The notes under the pieces were generated by a model, which was given only the letters and a program-made list of their open reading frames with translations, did not search any database and was not told the origin of the DNA. The position numbers and the translations under genes are program-made. A DNA stretch of 64,000 bases. Origin: Codonopsis lanceolata (Eukaryota > Streptophyta > Magnoliopsida > Asterales > Campanulaceae). Shown piece by piece: positions 56,046 to 64,000 of the stretch. Every line of letters starts with the position of its first letter. The first letter of the stretch is position 1. The stretch spans positions 86,864,049 through 86,928,048 of the forward strand of contig CM028380.1 in the NCBI GenBank assembly GCA_013146195.2. The letters are read 5' to 3'.

Positions 56046-56380
56046 AAAACACACCTTTGGGCCACTGTACTTTACAAAATATTGCAATTAGGCCACTGAG
56101 ACTTCAAAATTTTCGGGATAGCCACTGTACCAGACTTATCTTGCACGTTTACCCATTTTTTGGATGGACGTTAAGTTTGGCCGTTAAATCAGGTTAAATG
56201 TCTATTTTACCCTCGTTTTCATATCATCACTGTGACAAAATACTCATCAACACAATCTCGTAAGGTCCCCGACTCTGGGACACTGATACCCATTCAAAAT
56301 TCACCCCTCCAAACACCGTCACCATTTCCACCACTTCCAACGCCTCCGAACAAGCGCCCGACGTTGACAGAGTCCCTTAC

Positions 56381-57064
56381 ATGACCGCCCGCATCTTCAA
56401 GTGTTTCTTTGCTCACAGGGTTGAAGAGTTGTGTCCCTTGTATGCTTCCACCGGCTCGGCCATGCCTTCGCCCAAGTCTGGCTCGATGAGTTCTATGGAA
56501 ATGGGGTCGATGAGCCCGTTAGGTATTGGGTCAACGCCTCCCTTGTCGCCGACTATGTCGGCTTCATCGCCTATGGGTGGGAATTTATGGCAGAACAAGG
56601 TTAATCTAACACCACCTACATTGCAACTCTCAGGCAGTCGTTTGAAGACGGCTTTAAATGCCCGGGATTTCGAATTGGAGCTAGAATTGCTTGGTTTGGA
56701 AAGCATAAGAACTCAGCAGAGACAACAATTGATTGATGATCTTTCAAGCCTTTCATCTTCTCCGTCGATGTGGAATAATGATAACAACAACAGGTTTGGG
56801 GAGATGAAGCCTACTAATCTTGACGATGTTTTTGGATCTCGCAATTCTTCTATGTTGACTCAAATGCAGGGTTTATCACCAAGAGTGTCAACTACGATGA
56901 CTTCAACAACCCAATTGCAATCCCCGACTGGGCTTCAAATGCGCCAGAACTCGAACCAACTTCGATCAAGCTACCCTTGCACAAATTACTCGTCCCCTTC
57001 ATCAAATTACTCGTCCGCCTCTACTTCTACCCCAAATTCACCTACTCTTTTCTATTTATATTAA
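56381..57064 (+). pseudogene. Captured fragment of an RR-TZF CCCH zinc-finger protein (C-terminal part)
   Basis: An uninterrupted frame of 227 codons from ATG 56381. It begins just inside the last CCCH finger: FKCFFAHRVEELCPLYASTG then SAMPSPKS matches the CFFAHKPEELRPLYASTGSA.PSPRS stretch of plant tandem CCCH proteins that act in mRNA turnover and stress responses. Then come a Ser/Pro-rich part (STPPLSPTMSASSPMGG), LQLSGSRLKTALNARDFELE, a leucine-rich LIDDLSSLSSSPSMW, KPTNLDDVFGS, and LQMRQNSNQLRSSYP. These occur in the family order. The zinc fingers themselves and the true C-terminus are missing and no introns are seen. In the same frame the reading continues upstream to about 56265 (TPPNTVTISTTSN); I do not recognise that part. 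Although still open, it lacks the RNA-binding core. Confidence 0.75.
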
Positions 57065-57129
57065 TAATCAGACTGCGGAGGAAGATGCAGATGTAATTTG
57101 GGTATCCCGTGAAAAAACTTTGTAAACCC

Positions 57130-57195
57130 AGATCTGAGTTACTTTGTAACAGGGATGATTCCAGATCTGGGTTACTTTGTAACAGGGATGATTGA
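57130..57195. repeat. Two tandem 33-bp units
   Basis: 'agatctgagttactttgtaa' plus 'cagggatgattcc' is repeated once with one change. Confidence 0.85.
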
Positions 57196-57544
57196 TAAAG
57201 ACAAAGGTAAAATAGACATTTAACCTGATTTAACGGCCAAACTTAACGTCCATCCAAAAAAGGGGTAAACGTGCAAGATAAGTCTGGTACAGTGGCCATC
57301 CCGAAAATTTTGGAGTCTCAATGGCCTAATTGCAATGTTTTGTAAAGTACGGTGGCCCAAAGGTGTGTTTTTCCTTCTTTTTTTTTTTGTATTTGATGTT
57401 TGTTGGGATAAGATGGGAATTTCGTAACTTCCACAAACACTTTCTTGCACGTGTTATGCATTTTTAGTAGGAATGCATGCGAAAAAGTTTTGAACTAAAT
57501 TTTCCATTAGTTCCTTTTTCGTTCATTGAGCCTTGCGTTGTCTA

Positions 57545-57674
57545 ATCTATATTATAATACAGCTTGGGAAACACACTCGCAATTGACTTAGGATAAAGAG
57601 CGGCTGAGATCAATTCATTTACCGATATCCTACGGTCTCAATTTCATCTAGATTTCACATGTGCGAAGGGTAGT
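57545..57674 (+). mobile_element. Helitron 5' end fragment, split by the hAT element
   Basis: Starts TCTATATTATAATACAGC after an A, as Helitrons do. It aligns to 46255-46390 across the hAT insertion, resuming at about 61234 with 'tatgcaacccctctccaact'. A matching 3' end is not found, so the far end is lost or diverged. Confidence 0.55.
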
Positions 57675-57732
57675 CAGTGGCGGACGCAGAAAATTTTCCA
57701 ACCGGGTGCACAAATTTAATAAAGTTTACAAA

Positions 57733-60113
57733 TCATAATTGTCCCCTACGCGTTTTCATATTTTGAAAACGTTTAATTACATCATCATTTGTAACACTCC
57801 TAAGCAAATCTTTTTCAATAAAACATACAAGACAATCATTTAAAAATTGATCACAAATTCGGTTTCGTAGATCCGTCTTGACAATATTCATTGCGGAGAA
57901 GCATCTTTCCACGCTTGTTGCTCTAGGTAAAATCAATGCGAACTTCAAAAGTCGACACACCAATGGGTATGACAAGTGTTTCCGTGTTTGCACAAGCAAT
58001 CTTGATAGATCAACAAGCCCCTCCAATCTACTGAATCTGTCATTTGATCTCAAATCCATAATATATGTCTCTAGTTGATTTTCAAGCATCATACAATCAA
58101 CTAGAGAGAAATCATCCAGATAAAACTGAGCCATTCTTACCAATTTTGCTATATTGAAATCAACAAAATTATTACTTGGATTCAAACAAGCAACACAAAG
58201 AAGCAACTCAGAATTGACCTCATTGAATCGATCATTAATCTCAAAAATTTGCTTGATCCATAATGGCATTAAAACATTCTACTACGATAATGAAAATCGT
58301 TAGTAATGTTTGTCTTCGAGGACGGTGACGATTAACATATTCAGATTCATATCCACACAATCAATCTTGTTCTCATTACAAAAACCAGTAATCTTGCCTA
58401 GAAGAGATTCTCATCCATCATTTCTTGCTGCTTGCAATTTCTGCCTAGTTACTTTAACAAGTGTCATAGCATTCAAAATATCTGTATCTTTCCTTTGCAA
58501 AGCCAATGATAACTCATTTGCGAACGAAAGCACAGTCAGCATCAATTGCAAATTAAAGACAAAATCAAATGATTGCAAATATCCCAATAAACCAACTGCT
58601 TGAGCTTTTTTCGATGAATCTGTAGCATCACACGAAACAACTTCAAGAACTTCAATAATGTAATAAAACAAAGCAACCAAGTTCAATAATGATTTATAAT
58701 GAGACCCCCAACGTGTATCTACAGCTCTCTTAAGACTTAATTCTTGATTTAATCCTTTCCCCGTCTCAAGCAAACCACTCTCGATTCCTTCCGCCACTTT
58801 TTCTGCTTGTTTTTGTCGAATAATGTCTTTACGCTTACAAGATGCTCCAACAACATTTAATAAAGAGGAAATCATGTTAAAAAAGTCTACAATATCAACA
58901 TTTTCCCTAGCCACAACAACAAGAGCTAATTGAAGTTGATGAGCAAAACAATGAACATAATATGCAGACGGATTTTCATTCATAATCAAAGTCTTCAACC
59001 CTCTGAATTCACCGTTCATATTACTTGCACCATCATAGCCTTGACCCCGAATTTTCATCAAACTCAAACCAATATCAGCAAGCACATTATCAATAGCAGA
59101 TTTCAAAGATAAAGCAGAAGTCTCCATCACATGCACAACACAAATAAACCTCTCTTGAACATTTCCACAAGAGTTAACAAATCGCAAAACCACGACATTT
59201 GTTCTTTGCGGATACATCACTAGACTCATCCACCATTAATGCAAAAAAATCATCTTTGATCTCTTCAATTATTTTTCGTACTATCTCTTGTGCAAAACAA
59301 TGAACAATATCCTTTTGAATGTGAGGAGATATCATTTGACAATTTTTTTGAGCATTTCCCATAACAACTTTACGAACAAAATCGTTTTGATCAGCACAAA
59401 ACTTAATCAATTCAAGAAAATTCCCTCTATTTGAAGAATCTTCGGTCTCATCATGACCACGAAAAGCCAACCCTTGGTTCAATAAAAATCTACAGGAATC
59501 AATTGAAGCACATAATCGAATTCGATAGTCATTTCTCATAATGTTTAATTGTCTATGAAGAGCAACCACAATAGATTGTTTTTGTCTCATTAGATCCTCA
59601 CACTTCTTTACCGCCATATTATGATTACTATTGACCGCACCAACATGGACATCCAACCTTTCTTTTTTATTCCAAGCACAAAAGCCTTCACTTATAAATG
59701 CTTCACCACCACCTTTATTACTGATTTTATCTCTAAACAAATAGCAACACAAACAATATGCTTTATCTTCTTTCATGCTATACTCTAACCAATTAGCATA
59801 TTGATCAAACCAATCCGGATTAAAACGACGTAATTTAGTTCCCATTAGTTTTTGAGGGAAATCATGACCACGGGGTTGACAAGGCCCCTTCAACAAATAA
59901 GCTCTCATAATTTCATCAATCTGGTTGGGGTTGTATTCAAATATCTTTTTTTCTTTCTGCGGGATCTGATGGAAGACTATTCAAATCAACTAATTCTTTC
60001 GTAGCTGAAGTAACAGGAATAGACTGAGACCGTTGATTACCAATAGATGAACTACTGGATGCACTACGTGTTCCAAATTCTTCTGTCAGTTTTCGTTTAT
60101 AAAATCTCTCCAT
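57733..60113 (-). pseudogene. hAT transposase (TTF zinc finger, DUF4371, hAT dimerisation domain), inactivated
   Basis: The reading begins at ATG 60113 (MERFYKRKL) and runs in four open pieces. N-terminal: serine-rich, then DLNSLPSDPAERKK, with one extra A in an A-run near 59943 shifting the frame. Second piece (59908-59174): GHDFPQKLMGTKLRRFNPDW and the TTF-type finger (AYCLCCYLFRDK, FCAWNKKERLDVH), then DUF4371, ending at the first catalytic aspartate block ALMVDESSDVS. Two single-base losses near 59205-59215 shift to the third piece (59229-58411): IRGQGYDGASNMNGEFRG (second aspartate), HCFAHQLQLAL, VDTRWGSHYKSL. A TGA replaces the Trp codon in DG*ESL at 58411, and further stops follow to about 58275. 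Last piece: INDRFNEVNSELLLC, PRATSVERCFSAMNIVKTDL (with the catalytic Glu of VERCFS) and the dimerisation domain, ending TRRGQL. All catalytic residues remain, but the frame is broken at least four times. Confidence 0.88.
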
Positions 60114-60649
60114 AATCACTAAAACCAAATTCCTTCAAATCAACCACAATTTGGAAATCTACACAAATAAAAAAAAACTCATAAATCAACTACTTCAACC
60201 CCCAAATTAAAATGCCCTAATTTCATATTAAATAAATAAACTTTTCTTACCAAATTATTGAACACACAAATTTAGTAAAAATTAGGGTTATTTTAATTTT
60301 TAAAATTTAAACCATAATTATAATTGTGAAATTCATACAATCATATTTTAATTTTAAACTTTAAATCACAAATAAAAAATCACAATCACAATTCACAATT
60401 ATCATTTATTCATTTAACAATTCAAATTCCAAAAGCCAACTCAAAAGAAAAAGTGTGCACTAAAGCTCAAAGTCAAAGCAGTAATTCCTAAATTCCATTT
60501 CCTCATTTTCCTCATTTCCTGTAAAGTGTAAAGTAAAGGTATATAATATAGGGTAATTGGTAAACTGTAAAGGGGCTTAGGGAATAGAGAGAGAGTTAGG
60601 GGCTGACCTGTGTAGAGGCGTAGAGCACTAGAGCAGTAGAGCAGCAAAA

Positions 60650-61065
60650 GATGGATCGCCGACGCCGTTCGTCGATTCGCCGGATTGAAGAATGGAGAGG
60701 AGAGGAGAGCCTGACTGGCTGACTGCGGACTGCCTGAGCCTCACAGGCCACAGCGCCGGCGGCTGGATTGGATCGGGATTCGGGAGTGGTCCGAGTGAAG
60801 GCCTAAGCGGCTAAGCCTTACTGCCTTAGCCGGCTGAAGTCTGAATGTCTGATTCGCGCAATCGCGCCGCCAATCGCCGTCGCCGATTCGTCGTTCCCCA
60901 AGATTCACCGGCTGCCCGGCTGTTGGAGGGACTAGGGAGACTGGAGTTTGGAGAAATGGAGAGGGCTGGGCCGCCTGGGCGACTGTCGAGTGTCGAGTGC
61001 CAACTGCCGAATGGGCGAGAGCGAGCCTGCGAGGGTTTGGTTTTGGTTTTTGGTTTTGGGTTTTA
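60650..61065 (-). other. GC- and CpG-rich leader of the hAT element
   Basis: Lies between the transposase start and the right terminus. Dense CpG words (gccgacgccgttcgtcgatt, cgcgcaatcgcgccgccaat) contrast with the AT-rich surroundings. It probably contains the promoter and 5' UTR of the transposase. A 73-codon frame on the plus strand (60845-61066) is Arg-rich and unrecognised. Confidence 0.5.
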
Positions 61066-61241
61066 ATTTTTCACAGGTTGGTAAGTAAATTTTTTTTTTC
61101 ATTTATTCAGGTGGGGGCAAAGTGTATAGATTATAACTAATTATTAAAAATTGAAAAAAAAAATTCCTTTATCAAAAAAAAATTCTAAGTGGGGGCAACT
61201 GCCCCCACACAGTTACTCTTCTGTCCGCCTCTGAGGGTAGT

Positions 61242-62072
61242 TATGCAACCCCTCTCCAACTCCCCCACTTCTCCCTGTCGATCTCCAACTTCCCCTATTT
61301 TTCCCTGTTTTCTTTTTAATTTTTCTTTTCTTTTATTTGTTTAATAATGAACAAATTCTTAAAAAATTCTAAATATGCAACTCAATTGACATGTCAACTC
61401 AATTGTAAAATTAGGGAGGAAATCCTCTCCAATTCCTGCACCGACCCTATTTATGAAAAAAAAAAACAAAGGTTTTATCTGGTAGGAAAGGGGAGTATAG
61501 TTATGCGATCTCACTAATCCCTACCCGTCTAAAACTACAATAAGGTACAAAATTCCAAAATACCAGCTGTCTTGACACGATTAAAAATCTACACCCAGTG
61601 TATGTTATTATGGACTTGAAATGGCAGCAATTTTGATGCCTCGAAGGCGGCATCAAAACTGTTGAGTTATTGTAATAATTTTGGACGACTAAATTAGATG
61701 CTCCTGACTCTTAAGAAAAATAATTATTTTTTATGTTGGCTTATTTACAAAGTTAAGAAAAATACCAAAATTTTAAATTGAAAAATAGTCAATTTAAATC
61801 AATAGAAGTAATAATAATAATTTAAATTGAGTGTATAAAACATTCTTCCGATTTTTAAAAATATCTAAAACACAATTTATTGAGTTTTTCTTTAGTTAGT
61901 TTGGGTTTTAAGTAATAATATGTATAATTACTAATTTGGAATTCTTCCGATTTTTTACGTTGTTAATAATATGTATAAAATATAAAATACACTTTTCATT
62001 AAACACAATCACTTTTTTATACCAACATAAAAAAGAGATATTAATTGTTTAGTATCTATCTTCCACAGTAAA
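61242..62072. other. Intergenic stretch beginning with Helitron-like sequence
   Basis: 61242-61500 aligns loosely to 46380-46560 (Helitron interior). From about 61560 on nothing is identifiable. Confidence 0.45.
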
Positions 62073-62482
62073 TCTATACTATAAAACAGGTTACGCGGTT
62101 AAAAAAAAGTTAAAAAATTAATACCCTTGGTGTATGTGTTAAAAAAAAATTATATTTTAACGAAAGATTATTAATTGTATAAGGGCAAAGCTGGTTATCT
62201 TTCTCAAATTTGTAATTTTGTTTGTATTAATAAAATTTAACAAGGTATCACCTCTGTTTTCTTAAATAAAATTACAAATAAAAGTTTTAATTTTTTTTCT
62301 CCACCGTTGAATAATCATAATGTTTTAATTGATTATCGAGAGGTCTTTATTTTTAATTTGTTATTTTAGACTTTTTTGAAACATGATTAAAATATATATT
62401 GATTTATTTAAATATTGACACCCTCCAGTACTGACATCCTCCCCTACTCGCGCCGTGCCATAGGCACGGACACAAAGACTAG
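62073..62482 (+). mobile_element. Non-autonomous Helitron (410 bp)
   Basis: Starts TCTATACTATAAAACAGG after A. Ends with hairpin ccgtgcc-ata-ggcacgg (62453-62469), nine bases, CTAG (62479-62482) followed by T. This is the complete set of Helitron termini, inserted between A and T. Confidence 0.85.
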
Positions 62483-62506
62483 TAGTTTAATATATGACTA
62501 ACTATT

Positions 62507-62631
62507 TTGTGTGACTGTTTTACGGATTATAATTTATAAGATAGAGCTTCACTCTTTTCTAATTCAACTAATGAACATACGGTGAGATCCATCTTACAAA
62601 AATACATGAAACGGTATTTTCTAAGGCTTTG
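62507..62631. mobile_element. GTAAGACGG-family MITE-like repeat, copy 8
   Basis: 'gactgttttacggattataa', 'gataagagcttcactctttt'-like words, 'acggtgagatccatcttaca' in the family order. Confidence 0.55.
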
Positions 62632-62794
62632 TCTTAATATATTTTACATACACATTATCTAACAAGTATTATTTCTTAAATTGACAGAAAAAGGATTTAG
62701 TATTGCACCATTAAAATAAGAGCCATGACCAAAAATACCAACAAAAACAAAAGAAAATTAAATGATAGTAGAAAAATATTTAATTCATTATTAA

Positions 62795-63039
62795 GGTCTC
62801 GTTTGGTGCAGCGTTTTGAAAATACGATTTTTTTTTCTTATAAATATGTCTAAAAACTATTTCAAAATGTTATTTTTATAAACAGAGTAGTTGTAAAGAC
62901 GACATATTTTTAAAGCGCTTCAAATTGGAGTGTTTTAAAATGTTGTAAATTTTTAAAACACTAAATTGAAATACTTTTAAAGAGAAAAATCTCCATTTTT
63001 GACCAGTGTTTTAGTCAAAATGCTTCACCAAACAAGCAT
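62795..63039. mobile_element. Tourist-like MITE, copy 3 (245 bp)
   Basis: Starts GGTCTCGTTTGGTGCAGCG, ends 'tgcttcaccaaacaagcat', TAA on both sides (62792-62794, 63040-63042). It is more decayed and 45 bp shorter than copy 1. Confidence 0.8.
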
Positions 63040-63042
63040 TAA

Positions 63043-63505
63043 ATTACTATCTTGTGACTTTTTTTAGTCAACCAAACCAGTTGTTCAATTAAATTTGAGG
63101 TATATGTTCTTAATTTTTTCAAATTCATATTACAACTACTTGTTTTATGATTTTGAAAAAATAAAAAAATATCCATCGAATTCACATTTGAAAAATAATC
63201 AGGTTGACTCAAAATATTCAAGCATGACAATAGTTTAGGAACGGGTGGAGTAATGAAAGCAATGGAAAAAGTAATCTATTTCTTAACTTAAAAGAAAGAA
63301 AAAGAAGGAGCTACCTACACACTTGTTGATTCATACATTCAGGAAAAGGAAAAAACAATAATCCAACATTAGTAATTCAAAATCTCAGGGACAAAATGTC
63401 TCAAAAACCAAAGAGTTTACCTTTGCCAAAGTGATAAGTTAATCCGTAGAATATATAGCAACATCCTGTCACTAGGTCCTTAAGTAACGTGATCTAACGC
63501 AATGT
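63043..63505. other. AT-rich intergenic stretch
   Basis: No gene; 'aggaacgggtggagtaatga' at about 63238 is a Stowaway-type end without a clear partner. Confidence 0.5.
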
Positions 63506-63757
63506 TGGGGTAGCAATAAGTTGCACGACACGATAGTACGAATCAACACGACACGATTATAAAACATGATGACAGAGACAAATGACACGATAAGCTCAGC
63601 ACGACACGACACAACACGAAACACAACACAAAAGACACGAAATTGTAAATATATTCAAAATAACATTTATTTTTATATTATAATCAAATAAGATATATAA
63701 TATGAAAACACGATATTGAGGTACGAACACGACACGATAACATGAATTGCCACCCCT
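63506..63757 (-). mobile_element. hAT-type MITE, same family as 18973-19215
   Basis: Diverged ends TGGGGTAGCAATAAG and 'gaattgccacccct'. The 'cacgacacgacac' interior and the order of words match the copy at 18973. Its target duplication is no longer clear. Confidence 0.7.
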
Positions 63758-64000
63758 TGCCACCAATCATATACTAACATGTAAAGTGATATTACGAGTA
63801 GTATCGCAATCTAAATTTACAGAGCTTTGTTTATTTTAATTAAGTGAATTGTCACATAATATTAACATGACTGATAACGTGATATAATATTCTTACTAAA
63901 ATAAATTTTTCCAAAGCATACAAATCTAGTCCATTAGCAAATAATTTTCCAATCAAATCCCTTGATCTTAAAACATTAATGTTCTTTATTAATTCGGTTT
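63758..64000. other. AT-rich stretch at the window end
   Basis: Nothing identifiable. Confidence 0.6.

Larger units (their letters stand above)
56046..57371. mobile_element. Pack-MULE-like element with 167-bp inverted ends carrying a zinc-finger gene fragment
   Basis: The left end (56046-56212) and right end (57206-57371) are almost perfect inverted repeats beginning AAAACACACCTTTGGGCCAC. Long terminal inverted repeats around a captured host-gene piece are the mark of Mutator-like Pack-MULEs. Both sides run into T tracts, so the expected 9-11 bp target duplication cannot be read. No transposase is present. Next to the right end is a 33-bp tandem pair (57130-57195). Confidence 0.65.
57675..61233 (-). 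mobile_element. hAT transposon with (decayed) transposase gene, 3559 bp
   Basis: Ends CAGTGGCGGACGCAGAA and 'cttctgtccgcctctg' are inverted repeats of the kind found in plant hAT elements with a TTF-type zinc finger. A perfect 8-bp duplication 'agggtagt' flanks it (57667-57674 and 61234-61241). The transposase lies on the minus strand, preceded by a GC-rich leader. Confidence 0.92.

Noticed and set aside
56413..56706. Minus-strand frame of 97 codons over the zinc-finger fragment
   Set aside because: A shadow of the plus-strand TZF frame.
58310..58603. Plus-strand frame of 97 codons in the hAT element
   Set aside because: A shadow of the minus-strand transposase.

Overview
The window is a piece of a plant nuclear genome, almost certainly a eudicot. 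It is AT-rich, has one multi-exon gene with GT-AG introns, and is otherwise filled with plant-type transposable elements (LTR retrotransposons with tRNA-iMet primer sites, hAT, Mutator-like, Tourist- and Stowaway-like MITEs, Helitrons). I cannot name the species from sequence alone. A run of exactly 100 N at 6195-6294 marks a scaffold gap of unknown size.

Only one gene looks intact and functional: a five-exon type-A cytokinin response regulator of the ARR8/ARR9 kind on the minus strand, 24768-26258, encoding 220 residues with the whole receiver domain and all key residues. Every other protein-coding trace belongs to, or was captured by, mobile DNA: an Athila-type element pseudogene (1105-1992), a copia gag start running into the gap (6025-6194), a deletion-derivative copia element (10604-15574), a plastid EF-Tu fragment inside a miniature LTR element (48157-48439), an RR-TZF CCCH zinc-finger fragment inside a Mutator-like inverted-repeat element (56046-57371), and a decayed hAT transposase (57733-60113).

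Layout. 1-2300: Athila-like remnants. 2304-9830: two copies of a roughly 2.6-2.9 kb block on either side of the gap; the left copy is interrupted by a copia LTR. 9960-18233: nested insertions (a copia deletion derivative inside a minus-strand solo LTR; a plus-strand solo LTR inside a hAT MITE). 18600-23500: MITE and several tandem-repeat arrays. 24400-26700: the response regulator with its flanks. 26990-46100: AT-rich intergenic DNA with Stowaway-like, Tourist-like and hAT-type miniature elements, tRNA-related repeats and long (TA)n tracts. 46250-50100: Helitrons and the EF-Tu-carrying TRIM, itself interrupted by a solo LTR. 50160-55630: MITEs and GC-rich repeats. 56046-61233: the zinc-finger-carrying element, then a 3.56 kb hAT element with a perfect 8-bp target duplication. 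61234-64000: Helitron, Tourist-like and hAT MITEs.

The genes do not form a pathway. What the window records is an insertion history: target-site duplications allow at least five nested events to be ordered. It also records two captures of host-gene fragments by unrelated element types. Mismatches between the two LTRs of the young copia element cluster at CAG/CTG sites, which points to base-calling error at methylated DNA; small frameshifts in the repeats should therefore not all be taken as real.
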